Shown here: piece after piece, positions 16,870 through 24,564 of the stretch
Position numbering within the stretch: the stretch's first letter is position 1
How the letters are laid out: each line of letters begins with the position of its first letter
Source: an uncultured Bacteroidota bacterium
Lineage (GTDB): Bacteria; Bacteroidota; Bacteroidia; Chitinophagales; Chitinophagaceae
Assembly: GCA_903929655.1 (NCBI GenBank)
Contig: CAIYVS010000683.1
Span: forward strand, 1-27,118
Direction of reading: 5' to 3'
DNA: 27,118 nucleotides
The notes under the pieces: model-generated
Told to the model about the DNA's origin: nothing
Databases searched by the model: none
Seen by the model: the letters and a program-made list of their open reading frames with translations, nothing else
Translations under genes and position numbers: made by a program

Positions 16870-19655
16870 TATTTGCTCAATATTTTTTCTTCCACTTTGT
16901 CTTTATGTTTTATTAATGCCAAAACGTCTTCCGACATTATAGGTAATTTCGTTACCCTGATGCCTACTGCGTCAAAAATTGCATTGGCAATAGCGGGAAT
17001 AACCGGATGCAGGGCACCTTCGCCACATTCTTTTGCCCCGAAAGGACCTTCCGGATCTATTGTTTCTATAATGTTAGTATGTATATCAGGGGTATCAAGC
17101 GAAGTTGGGATCTTATAATCAAGGAAATTATTATTTACCAATAATCCATTATAGTAACGCATTTCTTCACTTAAGGCCTGCCCTATGCCCATATGCCAGG
17201 AGCCTTCCAGTTGTCCTTCCACTGCCAGGGGATTCAGGGCTTTGCCGCAATCGTGTGCACCCCAGACATTCAATAGTTTTACATGTCCTGTTTTTGTATC
17301 AACCTTTACTTCGGCTACGCATGCACCAAAAGAATAAGATGGACTTAAACCTGCACCGGCGCCTTTAAAATCTCCGCCCAATTTCGGAGAAATATATTTT
17401 CCGCTAACACTTACAGCTCCCCTGTTTGCTGTAAGAATTTCTATAGCTTCCATCCATGGCAACACAACCGTCTTATCATTGCTGAAAACAGTATCATCAG
17501 AAAAGTTGAGTTCGATGGTAGCAATATGCTTTTTCCCCGAAATTGCTTCGGCTATTTCTTTCTTTAAATTCTCTGCGGCATCCTTCGCTGCATTACCGGC
17601 CATAAAAGTGACCCTGCTGGAGTAGCTTCCCAGGTCCACGGGAGTGAGCAAGGTATCTGCTGCTAAAACAAATATCTTATCCATACTGATTCCCAACACC
17701 TCTGCTACTATTATTGCAAGCATCGTGTCACTACCCTGCCCTATATCGTTTGCACCAGAGCTTACCAATACCCTGCCATCAAAATCGACTTTTAAATGCA
17801 CGGTAGATTGTGGCAGCTCGTTCCAAATAATCGGTAAAGCACTACCGCTGATAAAGAAACCACACCCTACGCCCAGCCCATGCCCGTATTCTAATTTACC
17901 ATGCTTATCGTCCCATTCTGATTGTACTGCCACCTTTTGTATAGACTCGCGGCTGCCATTGCTGGTGATACGGTAATGTCCAACAGTCAGTGTATTTGAA
18001 TCAAGAAAATTTTTCATCCGCAAGGCTACCGGATTGATCTTTATTTTATGTGCAATATCATCTATCAATGATTCCACTGCAAAGCGGGAGTTTACTGCAC
18101 CATGCCCGCGCATAGCACCGCATTGGGGCTTATTGGTATAAACACGGTAGGTCCTGAATCCGAAATTACTCAGCTTATACGGTGCCTGGAGCAATACACC
18201 GTTATAGTAGGATGTAACCACACCAAAGCTTCCGTAAGCACCACCATCAATTGCGATATCGGCATCCAAAACCTTCAGCGTACCATCATAGTCAGCCCCG
18301 AGTTTTATGGTCATTTTTGAGGGGTGACGACCATGATTTGTTAAAAATACTTCTTCGCGTGTCAGGCATACTTTCACAGATTTTCCTGTCTTGCGGGCTA
18401 TGTGTGCTACGATCATTTCATGCGGAAATGGATCGCCTTTACCACCAAAACCGCCACCTACATAAAGCTTTATCACTCTAACCCTGCTCAGGGGCACCTC
18501 CATAACTTTTGCAAGGGCTCTTTGCAGGTAATGTGTTACTTGTGTTGCTGATATAAGGGTTAAGCCATTTTCATCCCAATATGCAGATGCAGCATGCGGC
18601 TCTGTGAAGCCATGACTGATCCCTTCAAAGTCAAAAGACATGGTGCTAACGACTTCTGCATCGTTCAGGCCTTGTTCCTGGTCGCCAAAACGCAATTCAG
18701 CTTTTTTGTGAATATTATTATTGAATTTTCCGTAAGAATGAATTTTTTCATGAAGCCCAATATCATTCAGGGATTCTTTGATGGTCAAAAATTCTTTAAT
18801 AGGCCTGTATTTTACTTTAATCAGCTTGCATGCTTCGGCGGCAATATCTTCCGTATCAGCAGCAACAGCCGCTACAATTTCGCCGATATACCGCGTTTTT
18901 TTAATTGCCATGGCGGTTTCATCCTGGGATATGGGCAGTACCCCAAAGGTTATAGGCAGTTCGCTACCCATTGCAACATAACGGACACCCGGAAGCCTTT
19001 CTGCTTCATCAGTTTCGATGGATTCAATATAGGCATGTGCATAGGTACTACGAAGGAACTTAACGTGCAAAGCATCTTTTAATTTATAATCATCAGCATA
19101 GTCTGCCAAACCCTGTGCTTTTTTAGAGGCTTCAATATACGGACGGCCAACACCTACTGTTTTAGATACCCGGATATTATCCTTTGACGTAGTTGTTTTT
19201 CCGTTTGCAAATTCAACAATAGCTTCAATGATCTTTTTGTAACCAGTGCAGCGGCAAACATTTCCTGAGATTGCCTCCTTTATTTCACCTATGGTGGGAT
19301 TGGGGTGTTTACTTACAAAATCGAGGGCTGTTATTACCATACCCGGTGTACAAAAGCCGCATTGTATGGCGCCTTTTTCCACAAATTTTTCCTGTAGCTT
19401 ATGAAGCTCTCCATTTTGTGCTATGCCTTCTATTGTTGTGATTGTAGCCCCATCATACCTTAATGCGGGCGTAATGCAACTTAAAACCGGCTCATTGTTT
19501 ACAAGAACTGTGCAGGCACCGCAACTACCTTGCGAACAGCCTATCTTGGTACCTGTTAATCCGATATTTTCACGAATGACAGTAGAAAGCATCTCATGTT
19601 CATTTACTAAGACCGAATGCTTTTTACCATTTACAATATATGTTACCTGTTTCAT
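16869..19655 (-). CDS. hcrA: Fused [2Fe-2S] + molybdopterin subunits of 4-hydroxybenzoyl-CoA reductase type (HcrC-HcrA fusion)
   Basis: A 928-residue fusion. Residues 1-150 equal the small subunit: plant-type [2Fe-2S] with Cys40, Cys45, Cys48, Cys60 and the second cluster with Cys99, Cys102, Cys134, Cys136. A short linker (about 150-170) leads to the molybdopterin subunit, starting VGVGRPYIEASKKAQGLADY. The large part has GGGFGGKGDPFPHE, GAMRGHGAVNSRFAVE, GANDIGQGSDT and GAKECGEGALHP, with Glu879 as the expected catalytic base. The summed length matches separate HcrC (~160) plus HcrA (~770). Known 4-hydroxybenzoyl-CoA reductases keep these apart; fusion is known from aldehyde oxidoreductase-type enzymes. 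With the HcrB-type partner the likely reaction is removal of the phenolic hydroxyl of 4-hydroxybenzoyl-CoA to give benzoyl-CoA. The exact substrate is inferred from context; another aromatic CoA ester or heterocycle remains possible. Confidence 0.82.
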   Translation of the reverse strand: MKQVTYIVNGKKHSVLVNEHEMLSTVIRENIGLTGTKIGCSQGSCGACTVLVNNEPVLSCITPALRYDGATITTIEGIAQNGELHKLQEKFVEKGAIQCGFCTPGMVITALDFVSKHPNPTIGEIKEAISGNVCRCTGYKKIIEAIVEFANGKTTTSKDNIRVSKTVGVGRPYIEASKKAQGLADYADDYKLKDALHVKFLRSTYAHAYIESIETDEAERLPGVRYVAMGSELPITFGVLPISQDETAMAIKKTRYIGEIVAAVAADTEDIAAEACKLIKVKYRPIKEFLTIKESLNDIGLHEKIHSYGKFNNNIHKKAELRFGDQEQGLNDAEVVSTMSFDFEGISHGFTEPHAASAYWDENGLTLISATQVTHYLQRALAKVMEVPLSRVRVIKLYVGGGFGGKGDPFPHEMIVAHIARKTGKSVKVCLTREEVFLTNHGRHPSKMTIKLGADYDGTLKVLDADIAIDGGAYGSFGVVTSYYNGVLLQAPYKLSNFGFRTYRVYTNKPQCGAMRGHGAVNSRFAVESLIDDIAHKIKINPVALRMKNFLDSNTLTVGHYRITSNGSRESIQKVAVQSEWDDKHGKLEYGHGLGVGCGFFISGSALPIIWNELPQSTVHLKVDFDGRVLVSSGANDIGQGSDTMLAIIVAEVLGISMDKIFVLAADTLLTPVDLGSYSSRVTFMAGNAAKDAAENLKKEIAEAISGKKHIATIELNFSDDTVFSNDKTVVLPWMEAIEILTANRGAVSVSGKYISPKLGGDFKGAGAGLSPSYSFGACVAEVKVDTKTGHVKLLNVWGAHDCGKALNPLAVEGQLEGSWHMGIGQALSEEMRYYNGLLVNNNFLDYKIPTSLDTPDIHTNIIETIDPEGPFGAKECGEGALHPVIPAIANAIFDAVGIRVTKLPIMSEDVLALIKHKDKVEEKILSK

Positions 19656-19703
19656 CCTGTTATCAACAATATTTTATTCTTATCATATAAAATTCAGCAT
19701 CGT

Positions 19704-20444
19704 TTACATATTGGCACCTATGCTCTTTCCTCCGTCTACATAAATTGTTTGCCCGGTAATAAATCCTGTTTTGTCTGAGACCAGGAAAGAAACGGTGTTA
19801 GCAACATCTGATGGCTGTCCCATTGTTTTTGTGGGTTGTGCCTCAATCAGTTTCTGCAGCACTTCCTTTTCCAGTTTTTGTGTAAGGGGGGTGTCTATCA
19901 GGCCGGGAGCAACTGCATTAACGCTGATATTGTATTTGCCCAATTCGAGAGCCAGCACCCTTGAGAGGGCAACCACTCCAGCCTTCGAAGCTGAATAGTT
20001 GCTTTGCCCACGATTGCCCAGCCATGCGCGGGATGCAATATTCACGATCTTCCCAAAATTTTGCAGTTTCATAATAATAGCTGCTTCCCTGCACATGAGC
20101 CATGTTCCTTTGAGATTGACGTTAATCACTGCATCAAAATCTTCAACACTCATTTTCCATATCATATTATCCCTAATGATCCCAGCATTGTTTACAAGGG
20201 CATCTATTCTTTTATAATTGTTGATTATAGATGTGAATAGCGTCTTAACATGTTGTTCATCACAGATATTAACGTTTTGAAATTCTACAAATTCTCTTCC
20301 CAGTTCATTTTCCAGTTTCTGTCCTTCCTCAATATCTGTATCTACAGCAACAACAAAGAATCCATCACTTAGCAATCTTTTAGTAATTGCTTTCCCTATT
20401 CCTTTGGCAGCACCTGTTACAATAGCAATCTTTTTTCCAATCAT
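19704..20444 (-). CDS. Short-chain dehydrogenase/reductase, NAD-type
   Basis: A 246-residue classical SDR. The nucleotide motif TGAAKGIG is at 10-17, NNAG at 85-88, Asn110, and the catalytic Ser138, Tyr150 and Lys154 (NYSASKAG). Asp35 at the end of the second strand favours NAD(H) over NADP(H). The overall look is FabG-like, but the setting suggests a CoA-ester hydroxy-dehydrogenase, such as 2-hydroxycyclohexanecarboxyl-CoA dehydrogenase (BadH, also an SDR) or 3-hydroxyacyl-CoA dehydrogenase. It overlaps the xdhC-like stop by 4 nt (ATGA-type) and precedes the fused reductase by 48 bp. The reaction is not determined by the sequence. Confidence 0.85.
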   Translation of the reverse strand: MIGKKIAIVTGAAKGIGKAITKRLLSDGFFVVAVDTDIEEGQKLENELGREFVEFQNVNICDEQHVKTLFTSIINNYKRIDALVNNAGIIRDNMIWKMSVEDFDAVINVNLKGTWLMCREAAIIMKLQNFGKIVNIASRAWLGNRGQSNYSASKAGVVALSRVLALELGKYNISVNAVAPGLIDTPLTQKLEKEVLQKLIEAQPTKTMGQPSDVANTVSFLVSDKTGFITGQTIYVDGGKSIGANM

Positions 20445-21223
20445 TGTTTATTTACTTTATTTTTTACTGCAAGTAGTTTTGCCATAATGCTTATGGCAAT
20501 TTCATCTGGGCCTTCAGCTCCTATATCAATTCCCAGAGGCATATCCACTTTTTCCAATTCAGTTATCGTGCTGATACCTGTTTCCATAAATGTTTTCTTT
20601 GTCATTTCAACTTTCCGCAGGCTGCCTATCATTCCCAGGTAGGCAAATGGTTGCTTAATGCAATAAGCAAGAATTTCCCGGTCTATCGGGTGGCTGTAAG
20701 TGAGTATGGTGATATAGGTATCCTTGTCAAAATGAAGTGTCGGCAATATTTCGGGGAAACTGCTGTTAATTTTGCTAATTCCAGGCAGGTTTATCTCATC
20801 TATATATTCCCTGCGATCATCTATGATCGTTATTTCGTAATCAAAATGGAGCGCAAGCCTTGCCAGGGCCATTCCTGTATGACCAGCACCAAATATGTAT
20901 AGTTTGTTTTTATTCATTACAGGCTCAATATAGATTTCCATGCTTCCTCCACAAGACATATTCAAATCCTTCACCAGGTCATATTTTACCACAAGTGCCT
21001 TCCTCGTTTTTAAGCACTCCAGGGCCTCGGCAATTATCTTTTTTTCTATTTTACCACCTCCAATGGTTCCATAAATTTCGCCACCGGGATATACCAGCAT
21101 TTTTGCACTTTTTTGACGTGGCGTAGAGCCTTTTGTATTTGTAACAATACACAGGGCAAATTCCCGTTTACATGCCTTTTCTTCTACCAGCTTTTCATAA
21201 ACATTGTTCACAAAACATGTCAA
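20441..21223 (-). CDS. xdhC: XdhC/CoxI family molybdenum-cofactor insertion/sulfuration factor
   Basis: A 260-residue XdhC family protein. The N-terminal XdhC/CoxI domain (about 1-100) has NTKGSTPRQKSAKMLVYPGG, GTIGGGKIE and the conserved CGG (91-93). A Rossmann C-terminal domain begins at YIFGAGHTG (109-117) and has LTYSHPIDREI and LGMIGSLRK. XdhC proteins bind the molybdenum cofactor and help its sulfuration and insertion into xanthine-oxidase-family enzymes. Its place just upstream of the molybdoenzyme genes fits a dedicated maturation factor. Its stop overlaps the SDR start by 4 nt, and the mocA-like gene ends 10 bp upstream. Confidence 0.9.
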   Translation of the reverse strand: MTCFVNNVYEKLVEEKACKREFALCIVTNTKGSTPRQKSAKMLVYPGGEIYGTIGGGKIEKKIIAEALECLKTRKALVVKYDLVKDLNMSCGGSMEIYIEPVMNKNKLYIFGAGHTGMALARLALHFDYEITIIDDRREYIDEINLPGISKINSSFPEILPTLHFDKDTYITILTYSHPIDREILAYCIKQPFAYLGMIGSLRKVEMTKKTFMETGISTITELEKVDMPLGIDIGAEGPDEIAISIMAKLLAVKNKVNKQ

Positions 21224-21233
21224 ATTTTATTTT

Positions 21234-21824
21234 TCAACCAAAATGAAGTTTATATTCTGCAGGAGAATTGATATTGAGTAAACATTTCTCGTCAGCGTCA
21301 ATATCAAACCTGTTGAATTTCGCTAATACCTCTCTCAAAGTGCTTTCGTATGTCCTTAGATTTAAAACGTGTTCGATAATTTTAGAAGAAATAATAATGG
21401 GATGTCCGCCCCTATTAGCAAAAACAGGGCATACATAATCTGCTTTTTCTCTTGATTTATAGAGATCGTAAATAATCTTTTTTGTCACGAAGGGGTTATC
21501 AATATTTTGAATAAAACAGTACGATAATTTATTTTCAGCCGCCAATCCAAGTTGCAGCGAGTATATCCGGCCTTTCTCTGTAAAGCTATTTTTGATGATC
21601 TTTATTTCTCCCTGATTGGCTTTATTTGCAGGCAAATCAATTTTTGCATTTAGTACAACTACTATTTTATATATCCCTGCTTCATGGTATATCCTGATTA
21701 TATGCTGCAAAAAATTTTCACCATTTAAATATGGCAAAAGGGCCTTGTGAGCCCCCATTCTTTGTGATATACCTCCGGCCAGAATAATACAAGCTGTTTC
21801 TTTGCTAATTACCGGACTGTACAT
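21234..21824 (-). CDS. mocA: MocA-like molybdenum cofactor cytidylyltransferase
   Basis: A 196-residue nucleotidyltransferase (NTP_transf_3). The start motif ILAGGISQRMGAHKALLP holds the NTP-binding LAGG (15-18), RMG and Lys27. NIDNPFV supplies the metal-binding Asp, and RGGHPIII and DADEKCLLNINSPAEYK complete the MocA signature. MocA adds CMP to molybdopterin, making the MCD form, which 4-hydroxybenzoyl-CoA reductase uses. It is the first gene of the leftward unit, so the whole unit should be transcribed from the 21825-22000 region. GlmU/MobA-type alternatives are less likely given the neighbouring xdhC. Slightly short (family ~190-200), full length. Confidence 0.85.
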   Translation of the reverse strand: MYSPVISKETACIILAGGISQRMGAHKALLPYLNGENFLQHIIRIYHEAGIYKIVVVLNAKIDLPANKANQGEIKIIKNSFTEKGRIYSLQLGLAAENKLSYCFIQNIDNPFVTKKIIYDLYKSREKADYVCPVFANRGGHPIIISSKIIEHVLNLRTYESTLREVLAKFNRFDIDADEKCLLNINSPAEYKLHFG

Positions 21825-22000
21825 CTTTATAATAAATTATGTTATGCAAAACCTCCTCAATTATAACATATATATAAGTAAATAAGGCTGATATAAATCA
21901 TCTAATAGTGTGACCAGAATCATACTTATTAAGTGCGAAAAGTCGGAAGTTGGGATACGTTTCTTTTACAATAGACACTACTATTGATTCACAAGGAGAA
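21825..22000. promoter_or_regulatory. Divergent promoter region of the aromatic locus
   Basis: The only gap between the leftward mocA unit and the rightward bcr unit, so both promoters must lie here or inside the flanking genes. On the + strand TACGTTTC (21956-21963) is one base off TAnnTTTG, with no good -33 partner. An AAGGAG (21993-21998) is present, rare for this DNA. I saw no strong inverted repeat for a regulator. Confidence 0.6.
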
Positions 22001-22018
22001 ATGAAAAACATAAACTGA
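22001..22018 (+). other. Five-codon minicistron overlapping the bcrC start
   Basis: ATG AAA AAC ATA AAC TGA encodes MKNIN; its stop overlaps the bcrC ATG in a TGATG arrangement. An AAGGAG motif lies two bases before its ATG. It could couple translation into bcrC, or be chance. It is not in frame with bcrC. Confidence 0.3.
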
Positions 22019-23193
22019 TGAAACAAGCAGCCCCACGCTTGATAGAACTTGTAGAAGAATGCAAATCGCTCGCATTCGATCTGAACTTCTCGTATGCCAA
22101 AGAATGGAAAAAACAATCACCCGACAGATTATTGGTTGGCTACTTACCTATTTATGTTCCCAGGCAAATTATGCATGCTGCAAACGCGCTGCCGGTAGGA
22201 ATAATGGGTGTAGGCGACCGTAAACAAATAATAAAAGGCGATGCATATTACCAATCATATATCTGCCATTTACCACGGGGCATCATAGAAATGGCCCTCG
22301 ATCATAACCTGGACGATTTTGACGGTTTTCTTTTCCCTTCTATCTGTGATTGCGTGCGCAACCTGTCAGGGATGTTTAAATTGGTTCATAAGGGCAAGTT
22401 CACCAGGTATTTTGATTACCCGCAGAATTTTGATGAGCATATAGGTGGTACATTTTACAGGGAACTGCTGGAGACCATCATCAATGATATGCATCTGTTA
22501 AATGGGGTGAACATCAGTATAGAAGCCTTAAACCGCTCTATTTCATTATATAACAAAAACAGGAAGCTTGTTGAGACTATTTATAACATCAGGCAGGATT
22601 ATCCATGGCGTTTATCCGCCACCGATGTATATCATATTATAAGGGCCGGGATGGTAATAAACGTGGAAAAGCACAATGAGATACTGGAAGAAGTGATCAG
22701 GTATATTGAAGAGGACTATGGCGAGCCAATGGATAATATCAGGGTTATAATATCTGGCTCATTTTGCGAGCAACCACCTATAGGGCTCATCAAATCTATA
22801 GAAATGGCAGGTTGTTATATTATAGATGATGATTTTATGCTGGGCAGCCGCTGGATACAGGACGACATAAATGGAACTACGGAGGATCCGCTGAATGAAT
22901 TAGTTATATCATTCCTTACAAAAAGCACAGCATCTTCAGCAATATATGACGTTGGCAATCCAAGAAGCGCAAGATTAGTGCAATTGGTAAAAAGAAGAAA
23001 TGCCGATGGTGTTATATTCTGTGCTGCCAGCTTTTGTGACCCGGCGCTGCTTGACAGACCTGAATTGCAAAAAGCCTGTGATGCTGAAGGAATAGCTCAT
23101 ATCAATTTCCAGTTTCATGAGAATACAGGGCAATTCAAAGTAATAAAAGAACAGGCAGGTACTTTTTCAGATTCCATTAAACTATGGGTTTAA
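22018..23193 (+). CDS. bcrC: Benzoyl-CoA reductase subunit C (class I, ATP-dependent)
   Basis: A 391-residue member of the 2-hydroxyacyl-CoA dehydratase D/BcrC family and the closest kind of match to Thauera/Rhodopseudomonas BcrC/BadD. Characteristic stretches are GYLPIYVPRQIMHAANALP (41-59), DAYYQSYIC (75-83), FPSICDCVRNLSGMFK (106-121), ISGSFCEQPP (245-254) and AASFCDPALL (336-345), ending DSIKLWV. Cys83, Cys110, Cys250 and Cys340 are candidates for cluster ligands. Subunits B and C form the active module that binds benzoyl-CoA and reduces the ring to the cyclic diene using electrons from the A/D activator. Start ATG 22018 gives the family's usual N-terminus. First of four genes in canonical C-B-A-D order, cytoplasmic. 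Confidence 0.93.
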   Translation: MKQAAPRLIELVEECKSLAFDLNFSYAKEWKKQSPDRLLVGYLPIYVPRQIMHAANALPVGIMGVGDRKQIIKGDAYYQSYICHLPRGIIEMALDHNLDDFDGFLFPSICDCVRNLSGMFKLVHKGKFTRYFDYPQNFDEHIGGTFYRELLETIINDMHLLNGVNISIEALNRSISLYNKNRKLVETIYNIRQDYPWRLSATDVYHIIRAGMVINVEKHNEILEEVIRYIEEDYGEPMDNIRVIISGSFCEQPPIGLIKSIEMAGCYIIDDDFMLGSRWIQDDINGTTEDPLNELVISFLTKSTASSAIYDVGNPRSARLVQLVKRRNADGVIFCAASFCDPALLDRPELQKACDAEGIAHINFQFHENTGQFKVIKEQAGTFSDSIKLWV

Positions 23194-23236
23194 AAACAAA
23201 TGTGATATATAATTCCAAAAATCAACCAGAACGAAC

Positions 23237-24538
23237 ATGAGTAATCCCAAAGAAGCAATAAAAGAAAATAGCATGATCATTCAGAAGGAGATGCTTGGCA
23301 ATCTTTTTACTGAATTAAGTACAGCTAAAGAAAACGGGAAGAAGGTAGTATACACATTTGTGCCCGGCAACCTGACTGAATTGATACTGGCATTAGATAT
23401 GCTACCTGTATATCCTGAAATTAATGCCTTACAATCGGGCATGCGGAAAAAATCCGGCTCCTACATTAAAGATGCAGAAAAAATGGGCTTTTCCGAGGAT
23501 GTATGTACTTATGTGAAGTGCGATATAGGCATGATGCTTAGCGGCAATATAGGCCCTACCGGTGAAAAACTTCCCGACCCTGATCTTTTATTGTTAAGTT
23601 ATACAGGTTGTTTTACATTCCTGAAATGGTTTGAAAACCTGGAAAGATTATACCCAGGTGTTGAAATAGCCATGCTACATACACCCTACCAGGAAGATGG
23701 CACCATCACGCAAGACCAGGTGAACTATATGGTAAAACAACTGAAGGAAGATGTGATACCTAAGATGGAAAAAGTGGCTGGTAAAAAACTGGACTATGAC
23801 AGGCTTTCCAAAATGCTGGAGAACTCTGCCAAAGCAGAAGACTTATGGGTGAAAGTGTTACAGACAGCTAAAAACAGACCTTCTCCAATCGACTCTTATT
23901 TCGCCGGTGTTTACTATATGGGGCCTTTGTTCACGGCATTCCGTGGAAGTGAAAAGGCCGTAGAATACTACCAGGAATTATATAATGAAGTCACAGAAAG
24001 ACTTAAGCAAGGTTTATTGCCTGTAACACCAGAAGGCGAAATGAAGGAAGAACGTTTTCGCCTGGTAGTTGAGGGACCACCCAACTGGACCAATTTCAGG
24101 GAGTTCTGGAAAATATTTTATGATATGGGGGCTGTAATTGTAGCTTCTACATATACCAAAGTGGGAGGCGTTTATGACCAGGGATTCAGGCATGAGCCTG
24201 ATAAGCCACTGGAAAGCCTTGCCAAGTATTGTATGGGCTGTTATACCAACCTTAACCTCCCTCAAAGGGTTGACCTGCTGGAGTATTACATTAAAGAATA
24301 TAAAGCAGATGGCTTTTTGATCAATTCCATTAAAAGCTGTAATTCATTCTCTGCAGGCCAATTGCTGATGATGAGAGAAATAGAACAAAGATGCGGCGTT
24401 CCGGTAGGATTTATAGAGAGTGATCTTGTAGACCCAAGGTACTTCTCATATGCAAATATTAAAAACCGTCTTGAATCCTACTTCCAGATGCTGGGACAAA
24501 GGAAAGTGATCATGGCACAGGAAGAAGCACAAGTATAA
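23237..24538 (+). CDS. bcrB: Benzoyl-CoA reductase subunit B (class I)
   Basis: A 433-residue BcrB/BadE homologue, the expected length. It has TFVPGNLTELILALDMLPVY (40-59), SEDVCTYVKCDIGMM (86-100), LLSYTGCFTFLKWFENL (119-135), YCMGCYTNL (331-339) and SIKSCNSFSAGQ (365-376). Candidate cluster cysteines are Cys90, Cys95, Cys125, Cys332, Cys335 and Cys368. Together with BcrC it forms the substrate-binding reductase module in the cytoplasm. The gene lies 43 bp after bcrC and 26 bp before bcrA, so the four genes look like one operon. Dehydratase subunits are the main alternative for the family, but the presence of two different activator subunits downstream argues for benzoyl-CoA reductase. Confidence 0.92.
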   Translation: MSNPKEAIKENSMIIQKEMLGNLFTELSTAKENGKKVVYTFVPGNLTELILALDMLPVYPEINALQSGMRKKSGSYIKDAEKMGFSEDVCTYVKCDIGMMLSGNIGPTGEKLPDPDLLLLSYTGCFTFLKWFENLERLYPGVEIAMLHTPYQEDGTITQDQVNYMVKQLKEDVIPKMEKVAGKKLDYDRLSKMLENSAKAEDLWVKVLQTAKNRPSPIDSYFAGVYYMGPLFTAFRGSEKAVEYYQELYNEVTERLKQGLLPVTPEGEMKEERFRLVVEGPPNWTNFREFWKIFYDMGAVIVASTYTKVGGVYDQGFRHEPDKPLESLAKYCMGCYTNLNLPQRVDLLEYYIKEYKADGFLINSIKSCNSFSAGQLLMMREIEQRCGVPVGFIESDLVDPRYFSYANIKNRLESYFQMLGQRKVIMAQEEAQV

Positions 24539-24564
24539 ATTATTACTGTAAAAAAATAAACAGC

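Noticed and set aside
18594..19082. 162-codon + strand frame inside the hcr fusion
   Set aside because: Antisense to conserved molybdoenzyme coding sequence; no recognisable motif.
16869..19655. Xanthine dehydrogenase or CO dehydrogenase as identity of the molybdoenzyme
   Set aside because: The partner FAD subunit has the 4-HBCR-type four-cysteine insert and the locus is a benzoyl-CoA locus; the CO dehydrogenase active-site loop (AYRCSFR) is absent.
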